A stretch of 64,000 nt of DNA from Vanilla planifolia (lineage: Eukaryota; Streptophyta; Magnoliopsida; Asparagales; Orchidaceae). Shown piece by piece: positions 12,501 to 24,612 of the stretch. The DNA is taken from assembly GCA_023846275.1 (NCBI GenBank), contig CM043870.1, positions 8,503,527-8,567,526 on the forward strand, read 5' to 3'. The notes beneath the pieces were generated by a model. The model was not told where the DNA came from and searched no databases. It worked only from the letters and a program-made list of their open reading frames with translations. Within the stretch, counting starts at the first letter, position 1; each line of letters starts with the position of its first letter. The position numbers were made by a program, and so were the translations under genes.

Positions 12501-14008
12501 TGACAAAATTAAAAACAAATATCTTAATTATCTTAACATTGAGCCAATTTATTAATAAATCAAATCAACTCTAAACCTTATATTTAGATATTTTAGCTTG
12601 AAAGATGAATACTAATTTAAGAATAATAGGTTATTTATCCAAAATTTGTCACTTCAAGATTTTTTAGTTTGGAAATACATACTAGAGGATTATCAAGTCA
12701 TTTTGGTAGAGATAAGACTCTTAGAGATGTTTTAGAGAGAATTTATTGGCATAGATGATATGTCATATTATATCTATTATAGCCCAATATTGCACATATA
12801 GAACTATAAAATCTCTAAATGTAAGCTAAGGATCTTACATTCCACCAGTTATACTTAATAAGCCATGAAAGCACATAAGTATGGATTTTGTACTTAGATT
12901 ACCTAAGACGTGATCAAGGAATGAATTTGTCATTGTGGTCATTGATCGCTTCTCTAAAATGAGTCATTTTATTTCTTGTCGTAAGACCTCAGATGCTACT
13001 CATGTTTCCTAGATTTTTTTAATAAAATAATTAAATTACACAATATCTTAATGACCATATTATTTAACTAAAAAGTAAGATTTAATAGTCATTTTTGGAA
13101 TACTTTATGACATTTATTAGAGACTAAGCTAAATTTGTCTTTATCCTATCACGTACGAATGGATAGATAAACATATATAATAAATCGTAGTCTAGAAAAT
13201 CTTCTTCATAGCTTGATAAAAAATAGCCTAAGCTTTGGGATCAACTACTATTATGAGACAAATTTATATACAATAATTCTATCAATCATAGTATTGATCT
13301 AAGTCCCTTTGAAATTTATCATGATAATAAGTCTAGATCTCTTATTAATTTTATTCTCTTACTATTAGACTTTTAAACTTTTATCTCTATTTCTTTCTTT
13401 GCTTATATCTCTTCAGTACATAAAATAATATCTAAAAAAATAATCTAAGAAATAAAAGATAAAATAAAATAATAGATGCTCATAAAAAGATTGGAGAATT
13501 TTATGAAAGAGACTATGTTATAATTAGAGTTTCATTAGGATGATTCTCTTTCAGAGCTTATGAGAAATTATAAGTACGTGAAGCTAGACTTTTTAGGATT
13601 GTTCAAAAACTAAGAACTAATACATATGTGTTGGGTATTCTAAAAAAATATGATTAATACAATCTTTAATGTTAATAATTTAGTCTCATAAAAGAAACTA
13701 CATCTAATACCTAGTGAGTTATTGAGCCTAATTCTCTAATATTGAGTAAACTCATTCTTACTATTATGTTAGCCTTGAGTGTAAGTAAAGATAATATGGA
13801 GAGAAGTTTAGATCATGACATAGTTATAATCAAAGATTATATACTTAGAAAATTTTTAATTCATTGGAAGGACAAGCTTTCGACTGAGAACTCCTAACTT
13901 ATGATAACTTATATCATATCGCGCTACACCTGTTATAGCACTATTATACCCATCACCCCTGATAACTCGAGCCAAGCTCTCTCCCACCTAGGGAGGATGA
14001 CGTAGAAG
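9550..14008 (+). pseudogene. Decayed gypsy gag-pol
   Basis: Fragments appear in shifting plus frames. A gag zinc knuckle with one Cys changed to Tyr (FKCYEKEHITINYLNRA) lies near 10378-10440. A protease motif IIDSG is near 10650. Reverse transcriptase runs about 11400-11860 and includes IKYRFLIPHLDDLL and the active-site segment YFDDILVYIK near 11732-11760. RNase H begins at 12090-12240 (APILKLS...VVCDASTIGIGGIFSQD). Integrase lies at about 12860-13010 (SMDFVLRLPK, then [13 protein letters not shown]). A chromodomain-like FLIHWKDKLSTENS is at 13850-13897. Together these show a chromovirus-type polyprotein. Dozens of stops and frameshifts make it non-functional. Gag upstream of the knuckle is too decayed to delimit. 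Confidence 0.8.
10451..10470. repeat. Short (TAA)n/(AAT)n run
   Basis: About 20 bp of TAA/AAT trinucleotide repeat inside the decayed gypsy gag region. Confidence 0.8.
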
Positions 14009-15658
14009 TATCTTGTGTTAGCTCACAAACACACACATGTTAGCATCGTACTAATCTCATTCGAACTTAGAGTTGTATCAGAGTTGAATTCTATTTTGAT
14101 TTGTCTTTGTCAATCATAAGGGTCAACTACAACATTATTTTTCTTATAGTTATCTTTACTATTTTTTTGTTTATTCAAACATATTTTTTAGTAAACTATG
14201 TCATCATTGATGTTGACTCCTATACATGCTTTGCCTGCTGTCACTAATTTGTTTTATCTCATGGTTGTATGTTACTCCCAAGTGTTATCATTTGTTTGCC
14301 CAACATCACCTGGTCTCCCACCATCGCTAGACCACCTAATGCTCCCTAGCTACCCAACATCATTTAGCCATTTATTAGCCACCTACTTTCTAGCCATTGT
14401 CAACCACTATCATTTGTGTTGTCTACTGTTAGTATCCTAATGGCATCATCATTGATGTTCGATTGTTTTATTACATGATTATATAATTTTTACTATGTCA
14501 TTATTTGTTTTATATATTTTTATATTTGTACTTAATGTGGTTGACCTACTTATAGTTACTGTCTTAGAATTCCAAAAATTATAAATATTTTTATATTTAA
14601 TGTGGGTGACCAACTTTGAGTTAATGTCTTGGAATTATAATGATTTATTTTAGATTTTTATATATTTTAACTCCAAAATTATCTTTCTTTATGCCCACTT
14701 GAAGTTAATATCACAAAATTCTAAAAAATCCTTTTTGGATTCCCAAGTCATTTAACTCTAAAATTATCTTTTCTTATATTAACTTCTCATCTTTCTTATG
14801 CTTATATGTTTCTAAGGTATGTTTAATTTTCCTTTTTTACATTCATATTATTAAGCTCTCTTTTATCTATAAATAAGAGAGATTCTTTCATTGTAATATT
14901 ATTATTAATAAATAAAACTTTTCTTATTTGTATGCTTCTACCTTTATAAGAAAAAGTGCATGCCCAACTCTAGTTAGACAGATTCTAACTTTCTCTCCCC
15001 TTGTGAAAGACAAATATCAAAGGTGAGAGACCTTCTACCAGGAGAGTTGATAATTAGACAACTTTTCTCTTCCATCAAGACCCTCAAGTTGTCACTCACC
15101 TTTTCATTCTCTCGATTAAACCACCAAACCACCGCCTTCCTCAACAAGGCTTCAAATACAGGTCTATCATCTTGTTACCTCTTTTTCCAAGCTTCTCCAA
15201 TAACCAAAACCTTAATAATTTTATTATTTTTTTATCTTTGATACATTACACACCATCTCCAAAAGAAACTATAAGACATTACTGCCAAAGAAGGGCACCA
15301 TTTTAGTAATTTTTATTTTTCAAGTAGTAATATAAAATTAGAGTTATTCTTTCTTCTGTCAAAATATTTCATATAAAGTTTATCTTAAAATTTTATAACT
15401 TATATGTGTAAAATTAGATGTGATGAAACTACTTAGTAAGACTTTAGGCTTAAGACTTAATGCGTTGTCGCCTATTCCACTTAATAATCCATACTATAAT
15501 TTTAGACATTAATCTTTGAATAATTATAAAATATCATATATATCATCTAATACTAATTAATATAAGAAATATTTTAATATTCTCTAATAATCAATTAAAC
15601 ATCTCTATGTTGTAGGTTTTAAATTAGACCCTAGTAAAAGTTAATTTGTCTTACATCA
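14009..15658 (+). repeat. 3' LTR of gypsy element
   Basis: Direct repeat of 7770-9413. Its last 539 bp (from 15120) also belong to the segment duplicated at 19357-20834. It ends ...ttacatca like the 5' copy. Short open frames inside it (14198-14440, 15023-15241) are chance and not genes. Confidence 0.82.
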
Positions 15659-16602
15659 ATTATACAAAAAACTTTGCCATAAGGCCTAATTTGCATTTTT
15701 GTTTTTAATGAATACCTTATTAAACCCTTAGTTCTTAAACCACTAATTTGATAACAATACAACTATTTTATTACTTTACTAATATTTTATTTTTATTTTT
15801 TAAGTCATATATCTTAAGATTGAATATGTGAATCAATTGTATAACTTATTTATTAATTAGAGAAGCTTATGAATGGTTTTTTGGTGTTAACTATAAATTA
15901 CACTAAGAGAAACATAAATGTTATGTAAATAAGGATAAGAGTATTTTTAAATCATCTTTATTTTAGTATTAGAATATAAGTCTTGTAAGGTGAGATATTA
16001 GGATTTAGTGGGGATTTGAGTATGAGTATAAAATGCTTTTAAAATCATTCTTTAACTCTTGTAGAGTTTAGCTTAAGGCATATATTTTATCTAAGTTTTT
16101 TAATATAAATATGCCTTATAAAAAAGTCAAGATGATTGACGAAGTCATTTATCAAAGCTTAGTAAAATAGGAGTAAAAGAAGGTGAGTTAAGTATCAATT
16201 TGAAAAGTTATACAAATCATATGATATGATATTCTTATTATACTTGTATGATTTGTTTATTTTGGGAATCAAAAAGAGAGTTAGATCTAGAAATCTTGCT
16301 TTAAGCTTATATTTTGGATGTTCTATAACACAATCCTAATCATTAATGTATGATCTTTATTTTCTTTAAGGTTAATTAAATGATAAACATTTATGTAATT
16401 GTGTTATATAATATCATATTATATATTATTCTTGTATGATCTTATTTGTTAAATAGTTAAAAATTGAGATGAAGGCAAGTAGGAGATGAAATGCTTCATA
16501 TAATATGATTTTCTTAATTATACTTGTATACCATCTTGTAATAACAAAGAGGCTACTAATTGCTAAGGACTTTATGTAAGTACAATTTTCATCATCATTT
16601 AC
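15120..16602 (+). repeat. Segmental duplication, copy A
   Basis: This segment matches 19357-20834 in the same orientation, starting at 'accaccaaaccacc' and ending in 'catcat-gtttac'. It comprises the last 539 bp of the gypsy 3' LTR plus about 940 bp of flanking DNA. Because the match runs through the LTR edge without a break, the unit was copied as genomic DNA after the retrotransposon had inserted. Substitutions and small indels are scattered throughout. Confidence 0.88.
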
Positions 16603-19356
16603 TATGATCCTTATAAAAGTCAAGAGATGTAAATCGAAACTGAGGATAGAGAAGATTTATGTGCATCATACATGTACAATGATCTCACTTATAAGTATAC
16701 TTATATGTCAATAGTATTTTGATTATTTGAACAATTCTAAAGGGTTGGATGATCATTATATTATGGATATTGTACTATTATGATCCATGGATTAAATAGA
16801 ATATTTAGTATTATAAATGTAATAACTAATTTGACAAATTCTTAAAAGCTTTTATTAGAGTTGTTGGGGATTATTGGTGTCATTAGAGAGTGTGTAAATG
16901 CATATATAAAGTGGAGTGGTCCAAATATTGTTTGAAAGGTTAACACTCATTTTGCATATCATTAAGAAGAAATCTTATTTGAAGATTAATATTACAAAGA
17001 AAAAAGTAATGCAAGATTATGTGATTCAAGCTTATATATCATTTTAATCAATACTTCCTTCTTAACTTGAACAAAGTTTCCTATCATTCCAAATTTATTT
17101 TTACAATATTGTTTCTTATGGGAACATTGAATTAATTTATAAATCTCTTGTACATTGCTTTAGTTATTATTAATGTGCCTCTTAATTGAAACATATTAGA
17201 TTACAAGACTTTATAATTAAGTTTTTTATTTTAAGTTTTCATCCCATTATTGAGATCTTATATTTAGTTTTGTATTAATCTTTTGGAGATTATTGTACAG
17301 TCTTTTATTGTGGTATTTGTAGAATCTCTTGGCTTAGTATTATAAGGTCTTTTGGGCCAGTGTTATATGGGCTTTTGGCTTGATGCTTTATAAGGTCTTT
17401 TGATTTGGTGCATGTAGGGTTCTCTAACTTGATATGGTTTTGTCCACCTACTTCTATGAAAAAGCATAGTTTACTACAAGCCTAGCCATTTGGTTGAGAG
17501 TTGACATAGATATGGTGTTGGATCAACCTATCTAAAAATCTATTATCTTTGTTGCATTCAACACAATAGATTTTTGAAAGTAAACAAAATTTACTAAAAT
17601 AAATTTATAGAGAAAATAAGATTCATGAGAGGCTTTCAGACTCACCTGCTAACATCATCCTTTGTAAGAGCATGTGTAAGACTTGATCTATCTAAGCCAC
17701 TTAGAGTGGGTATGAAAGCTCATGTAAGTTAAAAAGGTAACTTTGATGCACATTAGTAGCTAAAAATTATATCGCAAATTAATAGTGTGTGTTTGTTTAA
17801 ACATGATTTTCATAGTTCATCCCTCTTTTATGTGGACATATTTATCGATTCTCAACACACCAAGCTCCTACATGACTTTCACATGCACTCTTTGTCCCAA
17901 GAAAGGTAATAGATGACCTGTTAATTGGGAATGACATTATCAAGAAACCCATGCATCAATAATGTGAAGTACCTTCATTAAGAAGGAGTGGGCATTGAGT
18001 ACATAGGCACTATGTTAGAATACTATTAATAAGAGTGATCATACTAACGAGGGAAAGTGTCGTAACACCCTAGCTTAAAATTCTAGCCTAAAGAACATCA
18101 ATTATGCATTGGAAGTCAATGATAATTAATGTCCTATAGTCTCTTAAGACACTATAGACTTCCCCTATTTACTTATGCTTAACCATAAAAGTTTTAGCAA
18201 CCAAATTTTTTAATTAAAGGTTCAAGAATCCACTAAAAATGATGGTAAACTTAGTGGTGTTAACACATCAACTACACATTCCATAGAATGTGTAAAGCAC
18301 ATAAGCCAATGCATTGGCATGGACAACAATCATAGACCCAAAATGTAGAATGACATTAGCATAAAGGAGGTGAGTGATAACTATGTTATTGGAGTACTCT
18401 TAATGCTTCTATCATCTTTAAAAAGTTTTTTTAGTGGATGAGAAAAAAAAACTTCTTGGAGCTAAGGATGAATAAGTATAATGAAAGAGTAGAACCTTGT
18501 CTAAGACAATGCTTATTAAAAATCCAATTAGACTTATTAATATTAATCTAAATTGAACATTAGAGCTTGAAATACGTATTATAATTTAATTGCACCATGC
18601 CACTAGAAAAGAAAGGGCTAACAAACATGCCATAGGCTTACTTCATATCCATCTTGAGCATTTTATGGCTTTTGGATGAGATAATAAATCCCATCTTATG
18701 AAATAAAACTTGGACTAGGATGCAATTTTGTTAAAAATATTCCTCCCATGGATAAATGCATATTGCTTACATGAAAAAAGGTTTATAGACAAGGTTTCAT
18801 TCTATGCACAAACATATAATAATCTAATATGTGATAGTGCATAAAATAATAGGACAAAATTTACCAGTTTTGGAGGCCCCCACCACATTTGGGATGAGCA
18901 GTACCCTAATATTCCTTTTGTGTTGGGGCATCATACCATTAATAAAAAAAAGCTTTGCACATCCTAAATAAGGTCCTTCTTAATGACTTCCCACTACCCT
19001 TTGATAAACAAGGTGATGATACCTTCCACACTATGGGCTTGGTTAGTTGGGAAGGAGCATATGAGTGGATGATTTCATGGTTAAAGACTAGTGAATAAAG
19101 GTAATCATTCTACATGAACATGAGCTAAGCAAGAAGTGAAGGAAGCAAAATAAATAGGTCCAAAATCAAGGAGGATTACCCCCACTTTCACAAAAAGGAT
19201 TCCAATGAAATAGCATGGATAGCCTAGAGTTTAAGCCCATTGTGCTTATCGAATTGACAAAAATATGGTCTATGTCCTTCCTATAAGTGACAATGCTATG
19301 AAAAAGTGTAAACTGATGATCACCAAGGGCAAGCTAGTAAACTTTGGCATATTTTT
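16603..19356. other. AT-rich spacer between duplication copies
   Basis: No gene can be supported. Apart from the short tandem array at 17301-17437, the tract shows no recognisable coding motif or LTR pair. It is moderately AT-rich and may be old transposon debris. Confidence 0.4.
17301..17437 (+). repeat. Minisatellite of about 24-bp units
   Basis: Five to six imperfect head-to-tail units resembling 'TCTTTTGGCTTGGTGTTATAAGG' are visible, starting near 17301, 17325, 17348, 17372, 17396 and 17420. The unit length of about 24 bp is stable despite substitutions. No coding frame runs through it convincingly. Confidence 0.65.
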
Positions 19357-20834
19357 ACCACCAAACCACCACCTTCCTCAACAAGGCTTCAAATACTAGC
19401 CCATCATCTTGTTACCTTTTTTGTCAAGCTTCTCTACTAACCCAAACCTTAATATTTATTATTATTATTATTTATCTTTGATATTTTACACACCAACTCT
19501 AAAGGAAATTATAAGGCATTATTAGAAGGGCATTCTTTTAGTATTTTTATTTTCTAAGTGGTAATATAAAATTAGAGTTATTTTTTCTTCTATCAAAATA
19601 TTTCATATAAAGTTTATCTTAAAATTTTATAATTTATATATGTAAAATTAGATGTAACAAAACTACTTAGTAAGACTTTATGCTTAAGACTTAATGTGTT
19701 ATCACCTATTCCACTTAATAGTCTACACTATAATTTTAAATATTAATCTTTGAATAATTATAAAATATCATATATATAATCTAATCTTAATTAATATAAA
19801 AAATCTTTTAATATTTTCTAATAATCTATTAAACATCTCTAATATTATAGGCTTCAATTAGATCCTAGTAAAAGTTAATTTGTCTCACATCAACTGTATA
19901 AAAAACTTTGTCATAAGGCCTAATTTGCATTCTTGTTTTTAACGAATACCCTATTAAACCCTTAGTTCTTAGACCACTAATTTGATAACAACACAACTAT
20001 TTTATTATTTTACTAATATTTTTTTCTAAGTTTTTTAAGTCATATATCTTAAGATTGAATATGTGAATTAATTGTATAACTTATTTATTAACTAGAGAAA
20101 CTTATTAGTAGTTTTTTGGTGTTAACTATAAATTACACTAAAAGAAACATAAATCTTGAGTAAATAAGGATAAGATTATTTTTAAATCATCTTTATTTTG
20201 GTATTAGAATATAAGTCTTGTAAGTTGAGATATTAGGATTTTGTGAGGATTTTAATGAGAGTATATAATGCTTTTAAAAATATTTTTAATCTCTTTTAGA
20301 CTTTAGCTTAAGGCATATATTTCATCTAAGTTTTTTCAATATAAATATGCTTTATAAAAAATCAAGATGATTGGCAAAGTCATTTATCAAAGCTTAGTAA
20401 AATAAGAATAAAAGAAGGTGAGTTGAGTATCAATTTGAAAAGTTATACAAATCATATAATATGATATTCTTATTGTACTTGTATGATTAGTTTATTTGGG
20501 GGATCAAATAGTTAGGCCTAAAAATCTAGCTTTAAGCTGATATTTTGGATGTTCTACAATACAATCCTAATTATAAATGTATGATCTTTATTTTTCTTTA
20601 AGGCTAATTAAGTGATAAACATTTGTACAATTGTTTTATATAATATCATATTATATATTATTCTTGCATGATCTCTTTTGTTAAAGAGTTGAAAGTTGAG
20701 ATGAAGGAAAGTAGGAGATGAAATGCTTCATACAGTATGATTTTCTTAATTATACTTGTATATCATCTTGTAATAACAAAGAGGCTACTAATTGCTAAGA
20801 ACTTTATGCGAGTACAATTTTCATCATCGTTTAC
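19357..20834 (+). repeat. Segmental duplication, copy B
   Basis: Diverged copy of 15120-16602, containing the terminal part of the gypsy LTR (to about 19894) and the DNA that flanks the element at the first locus. There is no gypsy internal sequence next to it, so it is neither a solo LTR nor a second insertion. Short indels (for example near 19530 and 20500) distinguish it from copy A. Confidence 0.88.
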
Positions 20835-22429
20835 ACTTTCACATTAGTAAAGACCAATGATCCTTGTTAGTAAAGACTAAGTATAAGGCTTCCTTAAGCT
20901 AAAGGTAAGAGATCTAATACATGAGACACTTGCATATACCCATAAGGTTGCCAACCCTAAATTTTCTCCAACATTGAAAAACTCATGGGTCCTTGGTGAA
21001 TTAAGTAGAACTATAGGTGAGTCTTTATTTGGCTTAGTCCATCACCTATAAATTGCATCCGTACCTTTAATATATGAAAGCCAAATAACCTCAAACTAAG
21101 GTTATTTTTGATGCTTCAAGGGTCCTAACCACTAGGCTACAAAAGTAAGTAGTACTCAGAATTGATAAGCGAACAATGAGTGACATTTAAGCTAAGGAAT
21201 AATATAATTACCTTTGAATTATAATATCAGGTGTACCATGACCCCTCATAGAGGAGATAATGTAGGCCCATATAAGTTAGAAAGTCATTAAACTCATACA
21301 CTATCAGCCTAAAACAAAAGCACTTGTCACCCTAATATTCATCTTATAAGAAGATGTAGTTGAAGTAATTTCCATTAATAGCTTAGGTGGTACTAGTGAG
21401 AATTTTTTCAAGCAACTATATAGAATATAAAATCACATAACAACTAATTAGTCTATATATAAATCAAAAGTTCATTATTATATTATTGTTTTAGTTGCCT
21501 TAAGTTTCTTTGTAAATATTTTTTGCCTATAAATATCCCCCAAATTCTTAAGAACAAAAGCTAATTAAAAATTTTTCAATCAAGAGAAGAGATCTACATT
21601 TTAGTTTTCATTATTTAGCTAATTTCAACATTCTAAGTCTTTACAAAAGGATTGTTTTTCTTATTTGTTTTTAAGTTCTCATTTCTTACTCATTACTTGC
21701 AATAATTGGTAACATCTTTTCAAGCATTTTTAATCATCATAAAGTGCCACTTTTAATTGATACAAGTTATAAGAAACATTGTACAAGCTTAAATTGTAAG
21801 TATATTAATATTTGGTTTATCATCATTTTGTGTGTGTGATACACATTATATGTCAACTCTTTTTGAGTCACCTATTTTATTGGTTCATTTTGGCCACACT
21901 TGGATCCCTCAAAATCATTTTTTAAGGGCATTAGGATCTCAAAAAAGTTTTTCTTGGGATAAACTTGGTCATTAGATTAAATTAGAAGTAGATGTAAGAT
22001 TATTGCTTGGAGTCAAACCTAAAAGTACTTGTGTTCTTACTACTACTAGCATAAGATAAAGGATTTAAAAAATAAATGAAAGTTTTTAATAAAATTATCA
22101 TTCATCCCATCTCATGGATTATTTACTTCTATAAATGAGACAAAAAGTAGGACTCTAAGGGAGTAGTGAGCAGAATAGTTACTTGATTTTAAACTTAATA
22201 GTTTGTTCCATATGTTATCATGTCATATAAGTTGCTATAACTACCTTTTATATTTCATTAGTATGGACAAGCATAAGTATTCTATTGTATTATAAAAATG
22301 TTTTTTTGAATAAAATTATAGTTATGTTGGGTTTAAATTTGTTTACAAAATTGTGATCATCTTACTAACTTTGTATTTATTTATTTTAAAATTTTGTTTT
22401 TAAAAACTAATAAAGAAAAAGAAATGGTG
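20835..22429. other. AT-rich DNA with an LTR-like promoter segment
   Basis: No gene is visible. Around 21490-21640 the sequence (a 'gcctataaatatcccccaa' TATA-like block followed by a CT/AT leader) resembles the promoter part of a plant retrotransposon LTR. A matching second copy was not found within the window, so this may be a solo or truncated LTR. Confidence 0.35.
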
Positions 22430-23560
22430 ATACCACCCAAAAATGAAAGAGGTCATCATAATGACCTTACACCTTTTGTTGGTAAAGGGCTAATGAAAAC
22501 AAGAGTACTAGGAAATAGTTAGTCCCTTTGGCATGCAACATTTTGTGAGTTGAGTAGTGTTCCTTGAGTTATTTTCAAGCATCTTATGTGCATGCATGCA
22601 TCCTGTAAGTGTCTCATTAAAATGAAAGGAGAGACACATGCCTTGCATAAACTTGGAAAAGGGAGGACTTGTTTTGATATCAAACAAAAGGTTCAATCAT
22701 AGGGTGCATTTTCATTCAAGCTTGAAGACGTCCACACTTTAATACTAAAGCACCACTAAGTGAAGGCCATAATGTGGTTGATGACTTATGTTATGCAAGA
22801 GGTTGTCGTCATCTTTAGCTTTATTGTAGATACCACAAATAATAATAGCTAGGTTATGTGGTTCATCTCTAAATAAGATAAATAATTCATTAATCAAATA
22901 AATTTACCTCCCTTTTCATCTGTAGTTCTAGAAAAAATAAATGGAAGAATTACTTGATACATTATTATATCTTGAAAATGATAATTTTCTTTTTCATGAT
23001 GGAGGATCTATTTGGGCTCTAAAGTAGCATCCCATGTTTCATTAAGATGTTGGCTATGATGTCAAGCATGAGTATCTTGTAGGTTCTTTTCATCCTATTA
23101 GATTTGGGTATCATATGTTTGGTGAACAATTGATTGGAAGATGGCTAATTTAGATATGGTGCTCCTTATATCTAGTTAATGAAGAAAATCCCCTAAATTA
23201 TGGTTTGGATACATACATTGTTTTGAAAGGACTTAGAAGTCTACTTTTTCACATCCAAATGGGGCTAATAAAAATTTATTTGATCCAAAAGCATGATCTA
23301 TTTATTGGCATATATAAGAAAAATAGTGTTAGGCACTTATCATGTCAAGCCATGATTATGTGCTTTGGAGTTTTTTAAACAACTCAAATATGCATAACGT
23401 GGTTGGACATTTACTTCACTCATCAATTGTTGTGTTGTATCATGGATGGGAGATAAGTTACAAAGCCCATCACGAGAACCATAGGCATGTGAAGAATAAA
23501 AATTCTTAGAATCCTCTATTTGAGAAGATTTATAAAATGTTGGATTCAAATACTAAGAAT
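22430..23560 (+). pseudogene. Decayed transposon-like coding sequence, possibly plant mobile domain
   Basis: In plus frames, fragments read MVIPPKNERGHHNDLTPFVG near 22424, then SFKLEDVHTLIL near 22712, then EYLVGSFHPIRFGYHMFGEQ near 23070. The 'LEDV-L' and 'HP-R-G-Q-FG' phrases recall plant mobile domain (PMD/MAIN-like) proteins carried by several plant transposons. Frames change repeatedly and contain stops. The family assignment rests on two short phrases recalled from memory and is weak; an unrelated transposon gag is possible. Confidence 0.3.
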
Positions 23561-24591
23561 TAGTTTGCCTCTTCCATCGCTTTCCTTTTCCTTGTATTTG
23601 TAAAGAAGAGAAGGGAAGGGAGAAAGTGGGCTGCAAGAATGAATAATAGAAGATGAGTGCATGTTTGTGAAAGAAATTTTGCATTCAAGGATGATTTTAA
23701 GTAAATACAATTTTAATTAAAAAAAATAAGATAGGCAAGCTTTGTGCCCTATATGCATCTATTTAATGTGATATTGCTTGATGTATAGTGACTAATAGAA
23801 ATAGAAAATTTTAATGAAAAACTCATAAGACAAAATTGACTTGATGTTCATATTACAATTGGACATTTATTTTCTAATATCATTGTGATATTGTGTTGCA
23901 AGTTCAATACCATATTCTATTATTTTTTAACTTTCTATAATATTATGCTAAAAAAATGGCAAATGAAAATGTTATAGAAGTGAAATTTTTATTACATGTG
24001 ATTTGGAAAAGAAAATGAAGAATAAGAGTTGGTTATAAAGGAAAGGATTATTTTAAGAAATGTATAATTTATGCTTACCTAAAGTGGCACATCTTGTTCC
24101 AAAATAACATGTTATGAAAGTGAGGTCATAATCTAGAATAACATATTTTAAAGGTGAATCCAAAAGAGCCATCATAGGCATACCTCAATTCTAAAATAAC
24201 ATACTTCAAAGGATACCAAAAAGTATTAAAAATTAATAAAGGCCCTTATCTTAGAACAAACTAAAAGTGAAGCTAAATTGTAAAAATATAAAAGAAAAGG
24301 GGTCAAGAAAGAAATATAATAGGTCCTAAATTCATTGGTGAAGCAAAAAAATAAAATAACGATTATTTGGGAAAGATTTAAAACAGTTCAAAATTTAAAA
24401 AAAAAATATTTTGATGCTAAGCATTGGAAAGTGAAATTTCAAAAAGATAAGCATATATTTATTAAAGTGAGCCCAATTAAAAGTATATTATGATTTGAAA
24501 AGACAAGAAAGTTAAGACCAAAATGCATTTGTCCATTTTAGACTTTTTTTTTATAAAGTATGACAAGTGAAACATCAAGTAGCTTGGCCAT

Positions 24592-24612
24592 TATATATAT
24601 ATATATATATAT
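24592..24612. repeat. (TA)n microsatellite
   Basis: A 21-bp alternating TA tract. Confidence 0.85.

Larger units (their letters stand above)
7770..15658 (+). mobile_element. Old Ty3/gypsy LTR retrotransposon (chromovirus-like)
   Basis: Two direct repeats of about 1.65 kb (7770-9413 and 14009-15658) flank a decayed gag-pol in plus orientation. A degenerate initiator-tRNA-Met primer site follows the 5' LTR, and a purine-rich 'gggaggatgacg' tract precedes the 3' LTR. Domain order is zinc knuckle, protease, reverse transcriptase, RNase H, integrase and then a chromodomain-like end, which is the gypsy order. The LTRs differ at many positions and by small indels, and the coding frame has many stops, so the insertion is old. 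No convincing target-site duplication is visible. The start is placed at TGTCCCATG; the matching 3' LTR start has decayed to TATCTTGTG. Both ends are by eye and could be off by several bases. Confidence 0.85.

Noticed and set aside
14198..15241. Two open frames in the gypsy 3' LTR
   Set aside because: They lie in non-coding LTR sequence, and the corresponding frames are not open in the 5' LTR.
7770..15658. Assignment of the gypsy element to the centromeric CRM lineage
   Set aside because: Integrase and reverse transcriptase fragments are chromovirus-like, but the decayed C-terminus does not allow a reliable clade call.
19357..19894. Solo LTR of a second gypsy insertion
   Set aside because: Similarity starts in the middle of the LTR and continues about 940 bp past its end into flanking DNA, so it is a genomic duplication.
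21111..21142. tRNA-like phrase (minus strand 'gtagcctagtggttagga')
   Set aside because: It resembles a D-arm, but there is no anticodon stem or T-arm with GTTCGA at the right distance. Such phrases occur in plant LTR elements.
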